From NCBI GenBank assembly GCA_029253585.1, contig JAQWZF010000023.1, forward strand, positions 124,001-188,000: DNA of 64,000 nt. Direction: 5' to 3'. Both the position numbers and the translations under genes were made by a program. The notes under the pieces were generated by a model, which did no database searches, was not told the DNA's origin, and saw only the letters and a list, made by a program, of their open reading frames with translations. Shown in pieces: positions 1-8,406 of this stretch (position 1 is its first letter; every line of letters starts with the position of its first letter). This DNA is from Gammaproteobacteria bacterium. Lineage in GTDB: Bacteria > Pseudomonadota > Gammaproteobacteria > Pseudomonadales > Pseudohongiellaceae.

Positions 1-321
1 GCCGGCTCGGATGCACCGGTCGAGGAAGGCGACCCACGAATCGAATTCTATGCGGCGGTAGCTAGAAGCCGCCTCAATGGAACTTCCGAGGCAGGCTGGC
101 ATCCAGAGTTAGCGGTATCTAGAGAGACGGCCCTATTAATGTTAACGCTATGGCCGGCACACGGCGCGTTTCAGGAAGACCTGCGAGGCTCGATAGAAGT
201 TGGTAAATATGCCGATTTCACCATCTTCGATAACGACATAATGACTATTCCGGTAGCTGACATACTCACTAGCGAGAATGTCATGACTATAGTCGGTGGC
301 GAAATCACCTTTCAGAGATAG
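1..321 (+). CDS. Amidohydrolase, YtcJ-like (C-terminal part)
   Basis: The frame is open from the left edge and ends at a TAG, so only the last 106 residues are present. It starts with GSDAPVE and runs through a segment (YAAVAR, then a helix with ETALLMLT) to a C-terminal stretch GSIEVGKYADFTIFD and a final VGGEITF. This order is typical of the end of metal-dependent amidohydrolases of the YtcJ/amidohydrolase-3 group, in which the GSDAP aspartate is a metal or catalytic residue and the ADF strand belongs to the small beta-sandwich domain. The natural substrate cannot be told. A palindromic element follows the stop directly. Confidence 0.85.
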   Translation, partial: AGSDAPVEEGDPRIEFYAAVARSRLNGTSEAGWHPELAVSRETALLMLTLWPAHGAFQEDLRGSIEVGKYADFTIFDNDIMTIPVADILTSENVMTIVGGEITFQR

Positions 322-347
322 TAGTTTTCTAAAAAAGAAGCCGATGA

Positions 348-406
348 GGGGTCGGAGGGATTAAAATTAAATTCCTCCGACCCCTTTAATTTCGGACCCC
401 TTTAAT
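348..406. terminator. Convergent REP-like palindrome
   Basis: The arms GGGGTCGGAGG (348-358) and CCTCCGACCCC (374-384) flank an A/T loop. A second partial copy of the right arm (CGGACCCCTTTAATT) follows at once. The element separates the amidohydrolase gene from the convergent DUF6152 gene, and the last codons of the latter lie in the partial repeat. The core matches the palindrome at 34972-35020. It probably acts as a bidirectional terminator. Confidence 0.7.
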
Positions 407-782
407 TCAGGTCAGGCTGCGGGATGAAAACCGTCCCATCCTCAAATTGTATCTCGCGCAGATACATCGTGAACTCACGCCGCCCCTTGCGACCAGTCGC
501 TTTAACCTTCGCACCCACCTTGAGAATATCCAGAGACACACCCTGACGCTCCAGGGTCGTTCTCGCTCCTGACTCTATGAGCCAGAATGTCTCCTTGCCT
601 TGCTCGTCGGTATTCTTGATGAGGACAGAGGCGTGGGGGTTCTGAAAACGCACTCGCTCTATGACGCCATTCACAGAAATGATTTCCTGGGTGAAATTTG
701 CATTGGTTGAGTGATGCGCACTCAATCCAAATGGAAAGCTTAAGAAAGAAAGTAGAGCAATCAGTAGCAGGCCTTTTTTCAT
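402..782 (-). CDS. DUF6152 family secreted protein
   Basis: This small exported protein of about 126 residues has a Sec signal peptide (MKKGLLLIALLSFLSF...GLSA) followed at once by HHS. It then has the pattern VNGVIERVRFQNPHA, WLIESG and a closing stretch with DGTVF, as in DUF6152 proteins. The function of that family is unknown. I start at the inner ATG because GGCGGAG lies just before it; the longer frame to 806 would overlap the upstream gene. It is the last gene of a three-gene minus-strand set (split-barrel membrane protein, secreted protein, this gene). The extreme C-terminus is encoded inside a REP-like repeat. Confidence 0.8.
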   Translation of the reverse strand: MKKGLLLIALLSFLSFPFGLSAHHSTNANFTQEIISVNGVIERVRFQNPHASVLIKNTDEQGKETFWLIESGARTTLERQGVSLDILKVGAKVKATGRKGRREFTMYLREIQFEDGTVFIPQPDLN

Positions 783-795
783 TTTATTCTCCGCC

Positions 796-1470
796 TCAGT
801 TCGCATTCAGGTCATCGAACCAATCGTAATTTGCATCGGTACAGTTATAGTTATTCAGTTCAGTACCATCAGCACGCCTGAAAAAATATTCCAGCACCAG
901 TGGTTTCCTGAATATCGACTCGTCCATATAAGTATGAGTTATATGCAGTGTTTCTCCTTGCACTTCTAGAACCTCGATCGCTATGGTGCCTGGAGACTGA
1001 GGAATACCTCGCGACGTACGAATGTATCCATAGGCGTGATTTCTCGACTCAATAATCAGCCTATCGCCTTCAAAGCGCGCGAAGGACGAACCCATCTCGG
1101 GAAAAGAATCACCGTTCAGATTTTTGGTGCTGGGTTGTCCGGTCAAGTCAGATTCATCGCCAACTGGAATCTCTCTTCTCAGATCGAACAGTTCATAGCT
1201 AATCCTTACAAGCCCATCACTTTGCTCGATCTTAATTGGCGCATTGGGGTTTGCCCAAATTCTGGAGGAACTCGCCGGCGTACAATAGAGACTCGGATCA
1301 TCAGAGAGCAGATCATATTCACTCTGAATTCGCTGCCCTTCAGCCGTTAGCGATATCTCGCTCTCTTTTCCAGGACCCTCAAGCATCCAGGTTCCGCTTA
1401 TAGTCGACTGCGCTAGCGCCGAACTAGAAATAGCCAGCAAGCCTAATATGGAAAATATCTTCACTAACAT
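796..1470 (-). CDS. Secreted protein of unknown function
   Basis: There is a clear Sec signal peptide (MLVKIFSILGLLAISSSALAQ) and then about 200 residues with STISGTWML at the mature N-terminus. Two cysteines are widely spaced (LYCTPAS and YNCTD), and motifs such as FARFEGDRLIIESRNHAYGY resemble the WEGDTLVVET region of the larger CHEGNYGM proteins elsewhere in this window. That similarity suggests a related periplasmic beta-rich fold but is only by eye. It lies between the split-barrel protein and DUF6152 genes, probably in one transcript. No catalytic motif is recognised. Confidence 0.7.
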   Translation of the reverse strand: MLVKIFSILGLLAISSSALAQSTISGTWMLEGPGKESEISLTAEGQRIQSEYDLLSDDPSLYCTPASSSRIWANPNAPIKIEQSDGLVRISYELFDLRREIPVGDESDLTGQPSTKNLNGDSFPEMGSSFARFEGDRLIIESRNHAYGYIRTSRGIPQSPGTIAIEVLEVQGETLHITHTYMDESIFRKPLVLEYFFRRADGTELNNYNCTDANYDWFDDLNAN

Positions 1471-1491
1471 ATTTTGTATGCCTCTCTATTT

Positions 1492-2058
1492 TTATTCGCA
1501 GTCTGACACTTCGAACATCCAGATCGCGCCGCTGGTCACTGCAATCTCACTTCCGGAAACTTGTTCGCCACTTCCGCCCATATATTTTCGGCCCAATTCT
1601 GCCAAGACAGGAACGACCTTCTCGGCATCATTCATTATGCGATCGAGACACTGCTCGTAGATCTTCCCCTCATCCCGTATCAGGATTCGATTGTCTTCTT
1701 CCAAGTAGGCCGGCCATTGCTTCCAGAGCCTCCCTATTGTGGAGTTCATATAGCCACTTACGATATAGAGCCGTCCATCGACTACCGGAACCCACACGGT
1801 TCGTGAAGTAGTGGGGCTCAGAGTCTGTATCTCAATTTCTTCTCGATCCTGCAAGAAGCCCCAGCTTCCGGGTGTGCTCGTTAGCTCTCCGCTGCGAAAT
1901 GGCCCACCGATACTGATAGTAAACCAGGGATAGAACTCCACTGGCCCATCGTTGATTCGCATCAACCCATAGGCTAGGGCAGCGAACAGTAGAATAATTC
2001 CTAGGGCAGCAGCTACCCATCTAAAAATCCTTCCCAGTGCCGACATAAGGTTTATCAC
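1492..2058 (-). CDS. Membrane-anchored split-barrel protein, DUF2255-like
   Basis: One N-terminal transmembrane helix (about residues 11-32) anchors a periplasmic domain. The domain reads EIEIQTL, SRTVWVPVVDGRLYIVSGY, IGRLWKQWP, RILIRDEGKIYEQ and ends IWMFEV. This layout (a strand pair, Tyr-Val-Ser, Trp-Lys-x-Trp-Pro, then a short barrel strand) looks like DUF2255 and related flavin or F420 split-barrel proteins, though no cofactor motif can be proven. A clear paralogue at 47916-48434 shares GGP, IGRLWKQWP and the ending. It is the first gene of a minus-strand set with the next two genes. Confidence 0.65.
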   Translation of the reverse strand: MINLMSALGRIFRWVAAALGIILLFAALAYGLMRINDGPVEFYPWFTISIGGPFRSGELTSTPGSWGFLQDREEIEIQTLSPTTSRTVWVPVVDGRLYIVSGYMNSTIGRLWKQWPAYLEEDNRILIRDEGKIYEQCLDRIMNDAEKVVPVLAELGRKYMGGSGEQVSGSEIAVTSGAIWMFEVSDCE

Positions 2059-2231
2059 TTCTAGTTAAGGGAAAATCTACGTTAGAGAACGAAATACAGC
2101 AACAACTTACCGGGCATTTTTGTAGTCTGACAGGCTAATGCTCAGATATACCCTACCCGCTTCAGGGAATTGGGTCTAGCGACGCGTTTTGTCAGTGTAT
2201 TCCCGTTTCCAAACCTAGCTAAACAGCTACC

Positions 2232-3233
2232 ATGAGCGTAATCCTCACCGAAGTCCAGATACCTAAAGATGCCAAATTCGGCTTGTTCTCTCTGGTTCAT
2301 GGCGACCGGCTCGGCAGCATTATCGGCAGGTTCGCTATCGACTCCCAGTTCTCCGCCGTTTCAATCGCCGCAATGCTAAGCTTCTCGGCCGCCTTGGTAG
2401 CCGTATTCGAAGGCAGTCTTCTAAACAGAGACCTGAATCTCGATCTCGCTCATGACATCGGTTGGTGGAATCAATTTCTTCTCGCCTTCCATACCCTTAT
2501 CTACATAGCAGGGTCCTATTTCGGCGCCTTCCCCAGAACACTCAGACAGCTTGTGGATTCGGGGGTATTATTAGCGAGCGATGAAGACTGGAAGAAAGTA
2601 CGACGCTTCACCAAAGCGAAACTCACCAATACCAGTTTCGTTCTCTTGCCCTATGTGGCTGGAGTAACAGCAGCGGCTCTTACATCGAATGTACTTCAGG
2701 CCAATGGCTCTTGGTACGCTAGCGATCAGTACCTAGCCTGTTATCTGATTCCCGTGCATGCCTTCTTCCTCTATTTCTTCATGACCTTTCTCTCCCTGAG
2801 GCTATACAGCGCCTTCCTCATTCTAAAAATGTTGTTCGGGTTCAGTGTGAATATTCAACCCTTTCACCCAGACAGCTGCGGCGGGCTCGGAAGTCTCATG
2901 GAGCAGTCCGCAAAATTGTACTGGGCAATGATAGTATTTGGCGTGGTTGCTGCTCTGGGCATATTTTCAAACGTACTTGTCTATGGCCAAGAGCTATTAA
3001 GCCTGTACAACTTCCTATTGGTACTTTCTTATATTCTCCTAACCGGCATAGCCTTCTTTCTGCCTTTGTACGCGCTCACCGATAGTATGCGCGATGCGAA
3101 GCGAAAAATCTTGCTATCAATTAAGGAACGTTACCGAGCACTTAATCGGAGACAGGGCAGCGGGGCCAATAGTCTAGATGCATTGAGTGATGATCAAATA
3201 GCCGATCTCAGAGCACTAAAGGCGTTGCAATAA
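2232..3233 (+). CDS. Multi-pass membrane protein of unknown function
   Basis: The protein has 333 residues and about six hydrophobic segments (roughly 42-62, 82-102, 130-152, 166-200, 232-252, 262-285). It ends in a charged cytosolic tail. A cytosol-facing segment between helices carries QPFHPDSCGGLGSL, a motif seen in a family of uncharacterised bacterial integral membrane proteins. No transport signature or catalytic residue is recognised. It is transcribed away from the minus-strand set before it, with about 170 bases between the start codons for both promoters. Confidence 0.7.
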   Translation: MSVILTEVQIPKDAKFGLFSLVHGDRLGSIIGRFAIDSQFSAVSIAAMLSFSAALVAVFEGSLLNRDLNLDLAHDIGWWNQFLLAFHTLIYIAGSYFGAFPRTLRQLVDSGVLLASDEDWKKVRRFTKAKLTNTSFVLLPYVAGVTAAALTSNVLQANGSWYASDQYLACYLIPVHAFFLYFFMTFLSLRLYSAFLILKMLFGFSVNIQPFHPDSCGGLGSLMEQSAKLYWAMIVFGVVAALGIFSNVLVYGQELLSLYNFLLVLSYILLTGIAFFLPLYALTDSMRDAKRKILLSIKERYRALNRRQGSGANSLDALSDDQIADLRALKALQ

Positions 3234-3388
3234 ACTGCCCGCTCCATGCAGGTATGGCCATTCGACAGTGTAAGTATAGCCAAGTTTGCATTCGCTACAG
3301 CCACTCCTGTCATAGTAATCTTAGCCTCCATGCTGCTATTCTAACTAGCACACCACTAGCACTTCTACCCATTGCCAGGACCATAACC

Positions 3389-3853
3389 ATGATCAAACGC
3401 TTCCTATTATTTCTTGTACTCAGCATAGGCCTTATCCCTGTCAGCCATGCAAGCGACGTTTATCGAGACTGTATTAATCTGGTGACCGACTACGCGTACT
3501 TCCGAGACAGGTTCGATGCTATCGGGTTTTCCAATCTGTTCACCGAGAATGCATCCCTCAAAGTGGGGAATGGCACCTGGGAAGGCCGCAGTAATATCCG
3601 CGCTCGAATCGAGGGCCTGGACAGCAGCGGTTCCATTCGTCATCTGATGAGCACAATCCGTATCCAGCCGGTCGATGCGCTCAATGCAACGGGTGTAAGT
3701 TATGCAACCATCTATACAGCTGCTGCAGGGTCGAGTTCGACAGAGGGCTTCGCCATCATCGGCGAGTACCATGATAGCTTCGTACTAACCAATGACGGCT
3801 GGAAAATCAGCAATCGTGAGCTGAAATCGGTTTTCTCCTATGAAGATAAATAG
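3389..3853 (+). CDS. Secreted SnoaL/NTF2-like protein
   Basis: This is a 154-residue protein with a signal peptide (MIKRFLLFLVLSIGLIPVSHAS). The mature part has the SnoaL-like order: an N-terminal helix with LVTDYAYFRDRFD, LFTENASLKVG, GTWEGRSNIRARIEGL, RHLMSTIRI and the final strand DGWKISNREL. Such cone-shaped folds act as isomerases, hydratases or ligand binders. The export signal suggests a periplasmic role, and the substrate is unknown. The frame is open further upstream, but the inner ATG is preferred because the signal peptide starts there. Confidence 0.75.
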   Translation: MIKRFLLFLVLSIGLIPVSHASDVYRDCINLVTDYAYFRDRFDAIGFSNLFTENASLKVGNGTWEGRSNIRARIEGLDSSGSIRHLMSTIRIQPVDALNATGVSYATIYTAAAGSSSTEGFAIIGEYHDSFVLTNDGWKISNRELKSVFSYEDK

Positions 3854-3898
3854 GCTATACCGATCAAGCTAGTATGGCGGCGCCAAGAGACTACGTAG

Positions 3899-4336
3899 AT
3901 GGCTAGAAACATGACAAGTTTCTCTGGATGCGCAGCTATTGTTCTATCGTTGAGTTTGCTTGATGCCTATGGGGCGGAGAATGACATACAGCTCCTCACC
4001 ATCGAGGGCAACCTGATCAGGCTAAGTGAAACTTTCGACAGCACAATCGTAGATCGGCAGGACGCTGTCAGGCTGGTTCACGAATACCATCGACTACTTC
4101 CTGAAGACCTGCGCACAGATGTAGAGTCCCTGCACCAGCAGATACTCAAACTACTACCAGATTTTGAAGTGGCCTATGCCGCCGCCGATAGCGCAGAGAT
4201 CACCCATGTCATGAGTGAGATCGATAGTCGTTGGGCTAGCATTCAAGGAGTTCACAGGCAGACGTATGCCCTGGCAGTAGTAAGCTTATTGAATGAGGCT
4301 TACCAGCTATTACTGCCTGCTTTCGACGAAGAATAA
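3899..4336 (+). CDS. Secreted helical protein of unknown function
   Basis: A short hydrophobic N-terminus (CAAIVLSLSLLDAYGA) looks like a Sec signal. It is followed by about 120 mostly helical residues without cysteines or recognisable motifs. The start could be the first ATG or the ATG four codons later. The gene lies 45 bases behind the SnoaL-like gene and ends two bases before the convergent M1 peptidase gene, so it is probably the second gene of a small transcript. It looks real because of its signal peptide and tight packing. Confidence 0.55.
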   Translation: MARNMTSFSGCAAIVLSLSLLDAYGAENDIQLLTIEGNLIRLSETFDSTIVDRQDAVRLVHEYHRLLPEDLRTDVESLHQQILKLLPDFEVAYAAADSAEITHVMSEIDSRWASIQGVHRQTYALAVVSLLNEAYQLLLPAFDEE

Positions 4337-4338
4337 AC

Positions 4339-6090
4339 CTAGTTATTCACACAGGCCTCAGTCGTACCAAAATCTCTAAACACAGTAACCCGCGGGTCGA
4401 CCTGCAGCAACGCAGTTGGCGGTAAAGAAAACCTTTCTCCCGTTGAGGGCACCGTGTACTCGGTTGAACTACCATCTAAGGTAACTAGAATGGGAATGTC
4501 TATCTCAACGGCACTATTGTCTGCCCAGCTAAAACTAACACCCTCATCGTTGCGATCTTGGATAAGCTTCGGTATCGCTGCTTGTCCCAGATACATATCG
4601 AAGAACCAGGTTAGATCCTGACCATATTCCTCACTGGCAATCGCAACAAAATCTCCATTGCTGCGACGGGTCGGATGTATGGGATAAGAAAGCGTCCAAG
4701 GGTCCGCCGTATCGTAGATCAGTCGTCGCACTGAGCGCCAGAATGTCTCCTCACCCATCAAGCCACGAAGAGTGTGCAGAGTCCAGCTACCCTTATAGTA
4801 AGCATCGTTAGAATCGAAGTAGTCCATCGTGACATCTTCATCAGGCACAACAGCCTTGCAGTTTGTCATGCCATTGTAGAAATCCCACATATAGCTCCAG
4901 TAGCCCGCATCGCCGATCACCTGTTGCGCATAGACTGGCTGCATGTAGTTGGCGAAGCCCTCGTGCAACCAAAAATCTGCGCTCTCGGCCTGAGTCATTA
5001 GATTGCCAAACCACTCGTGAGAAAATTCATGCTGCATCAACCAGTCGAATCCGTAGGGATCCAATTCAAAGTTGTTCCCGTATCCGTTCATGGTCTGATG
5101 TTCCATGCCTAGATAGGGTATCTCGACTATCCCTACCTTCTCTTCCCCCCAAGGATAGGGACCGAGCGTTCTCTCGAAGAACTCGAGCTGCGACATAAAG
5201 TCTCGTTTGATAAGTCTCTCGATTTTTTCCAAATCATCTGAAATATGGTAAAAAGTAACAGGGATAGCTCTCGAAGAGAGTGCGTTATTATGCTGCAGCT
5301 CATACTGTCTGAATGGACCAATATTAACAGCAAGGTGATAGGCAGAGATTGGGTTCTTCGTACTCCAGTGATAGGTGGTTCGACCCTCCTCATTGCTTGA
5401 CTGAGAAACCAAAACCCCGTTCATTACAGCTGTCAGCTCGGAGGGAACTGTTATTAGCATATCGGCACCCCTCTCCGGCTTGTCCGATATATGGTCTTTG
5501 CATGGCCAGTAGAGATCACAACCTCGACCCTGAACTGCCGTGGCTATCCAGTGCTCTCCAGATTCTGTATGTGCCCAAACGAAGCCGCCATCCCAGGGTG
5601 GGTTCTCGGCCTCATAGGGCCGGCCTCTATAGGAAACGCGGGTTTCGAATTCACTTCCAGATGCGACTACTGCCCCCGATAGCATCAGCTTGCCGCCCTG
5701 TGTTCGGAACTGCGCTGACTCATTATTGATCGAAGCCGTGAGCACTTCGAATCTGGGGTCAAGATCGAGCTCAATCACCGAGAGACTATCCAGAGCGACC
5801 GCCTGCATCTCGACAGCTCCCTCCAGGAACTTTCGCGCCGGGTAGACCTGCAACTCCAGCCGGTAATGTTTCACATCATAATTGGCTTGTCGCTCGCTAA
5901 GCATACCGTCTGAAATTGCCGTTTGCGGATGCAGCGGAGTGTTAGAAACTGAACAGTTAGCAAGTAGCACAGCGAGCATTGACAACAGCGTGAAGCGCCA
6001 TGAGGCGCTGAACAACGGCCGCGCCTCCTCGCCCTCATCAGAGCAACTTCTTCTTCGGAACGAACCCACTGCGCGCCCATACTGAGACAT
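4339..6090 (-). CDS. M1 family zinc metallopeptidase lipoprotein
   Basis: This 583-residue gluzincin aminopeptidase has a lipobox (LLANC) after a hydrophobic N-terminus, so it should be anchored in an envelope membrane. It keeps the M1 hallmarks: an exopeptidase motif in the variant form GMEHQT, then HEFSHEWFGN near residue 353 with the third zinc ligand in LHEGFANYM 18 residues later, and the tyrosine of YYKGSW. It probably trims peptides in the periplasm. A longer frame to 6129 exists, but the ATG at 6090 has AGAGAG before it. It differs from the longer PepN-type protein at 52222-54900, so the window holds two different M1 enzymes. Confidence 0.88.
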   Translation of the reverse strand: MSQYGRAVGSFRRRSCSDEGEEARPLFSASWRFTLLSMLAVLLANCSVSNTPLHPQTAISDGMLSERQANYDVKHYRLELQVYPARKFLEGAVEMQAVALDSLSVIELDLDPRFEVLTASINNESAQFRTQGGKLMLSGAVVASGSEFETRVSYRGRPYEAENPPWDGGFVWAHTESGEHWIATAVQGRGCDLYWPCKDHISDKPERGADMLITVPSELTAVMNGVLVSQSSNEEGRTTYHWSTKNPISAYHLAVNIGPFRQYELQHNNALSSRAIPVTFYHISDDLEKIERLIKRDFMSQLEFFERTLGPYPWGEEKVGIVEIPYLGMEHQTMNGYGNNFELDPYGFDWLMQHEFSHEWFGNLMTQAESADFWLHEGFANYMQPVYAQQVIGDAGYWSYMWDFYNGMTNCKAVVPDEDVTMDYFDSNDAYYKGSWTLHTLRGLMGEETFWRSVRRLIYDTADPWTLSYPIHPTRRSNGDFVAIASEEYGQDLTWFFDMYLGQAAIPKLIQDRNDEGVSFSWADNSAVEIDIPILVTLDGSSTEYTVPSTGERFSLPPTALLQVDPRVTVFRDFGTTEACVNN

Positions 6091-6343
6091 GGCTAATACT
6101 CTCTGGTTAAATAGTCTAGTGCCAAGCATAGCATTGAGCTTCGACGATGCTTGAAAGTCTTATCTTACAAAATCTTCGAATATGATAAAGTAACGACGCT
6201 CTGCAATATGAACTGGGTCAGCAAGAAGAACTGACCGGGGCTATCGATCACCTCAACATCTATAAAGCCTGCTTTTAGACTTATCGAATCTGAAGCAGAG
6301 AATACCTGGCCACGCTAGAGGCCCACTTTAGAAAGTCTATACA

Positions 6344-7171
6344 ATGAATGGAATCGACTTCACATCCGACCCTGTCATTAGGCTAAGTGTCTTCATACTA
6401 TTGCTGGCGCTTCTGGCGCTGCTAGAGAACATCTCGCCCAGACGAAAGCCCCGCTACTCGAAAGGCTCTCGATGGATTAGTAATTTTGGTATCAGCATCC
6501 TCAATTCAACTACCGTGGCAATGATACTTCCTATCGTCGGTGCTGGTGCTGCATTACTGGCAGATGAAAGAAATTGGGGACTATTCAATAGACTCGATAC
6601 CCCCGCCCTATTCAGCATCCCTCTCTACATTATTGCATTCGACCTTACTATCTATGTGCAACATCGCCTGTTTCATAAGTTTAAACCGCTGTGGCGACTT
6701 CACAGAATGCACCACACAGATCTAGACTACGATGTCTCTACGGGAGTTCGCTTTCATCCTCTGTCTATTTTTATCTCGGCAGGAATCAAACTAGGGCTAA
6801 TTCTCGCTCTAGGTCCGCTGGCTATCGCGGTGATAGTGTCAGAGATTGTATTGAATGCGACTTCAATGTTTAACCACAGCAATATTAAACTGCCGCATCG
6901 GCTAGACGCGGCCCTGCGTTACTTCATAGTGACTCCCGATATGCACCGTATCCACCATTCTATTATAGCCCAGGAACATAATCGCAACTTCGGTTTTAAT
7001 TTCCCCTGGTGGGATAAGATTTTTAATACTTACAAAGACCAACCCAGCAAAGGACAAGACGCTATCGATATTGGGATCTCGGGATATGAAGAAGATATTT
7101 CAATAGGTATCCTGCCACTACTTATGCAGCCTTTTCGTAAAGACAGAGAATCACACAGAAAATCAAGTTGA
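6344..7171 (+). CDS. Sterol desaturase / fatty acid hydroxylase family protein
   Basis: This is a 275-residue integral membrane di-iron enzyme. The histidine boxes of the family are present: HRLFH, HRMHH, FNHSN and HRIHH in the usual order between membrane spans. The family hydroxylates or desaturates lipids such as sterols, hopanoids, carotenoids or fatty acids; the substrate cannot be told here. The stop codon overlaps the TTG start of the next gene (7168), so the two are probably co-translated. About 250 bases precede it without a gene. Confidence 0.88.
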   Translation: MNGIDFTSDPVIRLSVFILLLALLALLENISPRRKPRYSKGSRWISNFGISILNSTTVAMILPIVGAGAALLADERNWGLFNRLDTPALFSIPLYIIAFDLTIYVQHRLFHKFKPLWRLHRMHHTDLDYDVSTGVRFHPLSIFISAGIKLGLILALGPLAIAVIVSEIVLNATSMFNHSNIKLPHRLDAALRYFIVTPDMHRIHHSIIAQEHNRNFGFNFPWWDKIFNTYKDQPSKGQDAIDIGISGYEEDISIGILPLLMQPFRKDRESHRKSS

Positions 7172-7797
7172 AGAAACCAATGACGTATCACTCGTTGAAT
7201 GGAAATAATAAGACAGCTCATCTATTTCGGACTCTACACTGCCTGGCCGTCTTTTTCTTGCTGCCTGCGCAACTGCTCCTCGCAAGTGAATATGATCAGC
7301 AATTTATTGACGCCGAGCTTGAGCGCACGATTGTCAATCCAGACAACAGCACGGCCATCAAGGTGGACCAGCCAATAGGGCTTGTGTTTGATGCCCTGCT
7401 CAGTCGCCTGGCTGAATATACGGAGAACATAACGCGTATAGATTTTGATCATTCCAGCGCGGCAGATCCAGCTACCCTAAGCATAGGCTCGGAACGAATT
7501 ACGACAATGGATGATGGGCGCAAGCTGGTGCAGAGAATTATTATTTTCGAACCGCCAAACAGGTTCGCCTACTTCACAGATATGTCTCTATCTACTGTAA
7601 ATGTTCCGATCGACTATTCTATAGGCTACTACACCTTTGCAGAACAATCCGACGGGAAGACAGCTGCAACGGTAGCCGTCGCCTACAAGCCAAGTTCGCG
7701 GCTGACTGCCTTTCTGGTGCGGCTAGGCTTCAACCGGGCTTTGTCCAAAGATTTTGAGAAAGCACAGGCCTATCTAAATTCTCTGGGTCGGAATTGA
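7168..7797 (+). CDS. Secreted SRPBCC-like protein
   Basis: The protein has about 209 residues with a long N-terminal region and a hydrophobic signal segment (LFRTLHCLAVFFLLPAQLLLAS). The mature part reads like a START/SRPBCC lipid-binding domain: IKVDQPIGLVFDALLSRL, SIGSERITTM, RIIIFEPPNRFAYF and a C-terminal helix. It may bind a lipid product of the overlapping desaturase-like gene. The start is either TTG at 7168, overlapping the previous stop, or ATG at 7180; neither has a strong ribosome site. Confidence 0.7.
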   Translation: MKKPMTYHSLNGNNKTAHLFRTLHCLAVFFLLPAQLLLASEYDQQFIDAELERTIVNPDNSTAIKVDQPIGLVFDALLSRLAEYTENITRIDFDHSSAADPATLSIGSERITTMDDGRKLVQRIIIFEPPNRFAYFTDMSLSTVNVPIDYSIGYYTFAEQSDGKTAATVAVAYKPSSRLTAFLVRLGFNRALSKDFEKAQAYLNSLGRN

Positions 7798-8406
7798 TCG
7801 CAGCCTTGTTGAATCCCATGTTGCTATAATCAATCCCACGAAAATTGCAGCAGATGCATTCGAGAAGAAACACGTTCTAAGGGTTTTCTTGTAATAGCCT
7901 ATCGAATAGATCTGCACCAGTAATGATGCGCCCAAAGTAACTCTGCCGTATTTTCGATCAGGCCCGAGCCTGGTCTTAGCGATGAATCAATGGGTCTGAA
8001 TCAATGCGTCAGGCCCCTTGATTCAGACCCCCTAAACTCCATTTCAGTTTTTCAACTCTAGGCGGGCGGCGATGTGCCTAGAAGCTGAGGGCACTAATGA
8101 GATTACTTACCAATTATCAGTAAATTGAAAGCGCTGCTGATGAATTCTGTAGCTACACAGCCCGCGGAGACTTTCAAACCTTACTACGTAGTGATATTTT
8201 CAATGACCGCAAAATTGAAGACACACGCTTTGCTGAGCGGGGACATGACTTGGTCGACGGCAAAAAGGTATCTGATATTGGCCGTATTGATGATGCAGCT
8301 GGGTCTGGCGAGGCACCTAGATAAAGTATTACACTCTGCCATACAGAATTAAGAATCTGGGGATAAACATCGGCCATCCCCTATTAGAAAACTGAAAGGA
8401 ATTGAT
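7798..8406. other. Intergenic region with REP-like palindrome, possible gene relic
   Basis: No convincing gene is seen. A hairpin lies at 7992-8030. On the plus strand an open stretch without ATG (8124-8324) reads as a soluble protein end (ADEFCSYTARGDF, later RFAERGHDLV) and could be a decayed gene, but I recognise no family. An overlapping 75-codon frame from 8125 looks accidental. AAGGA at 8396-8400 is the ribosome site of the next gene. Confidence 0.4.
7992..8030. repeat. REP-like palindrome
   Basis: GGGTCTGAATCAA (7992-8004) and TTGATTCAGACCC (8018-8030) form a perfect 13-bp stem with a 13-base loop. There is no T-run. The GGGTC core recalls the palindromes at 348 and 34972. Confidence 0.7.

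Noticed and set aside
8125-8352. Plus-strand frame of 75 codons
   Set aside because: No ribosome site, no recognisable sequence, and it overlaps another open stretch in a different frame; it looks like chance in an intergenic region.
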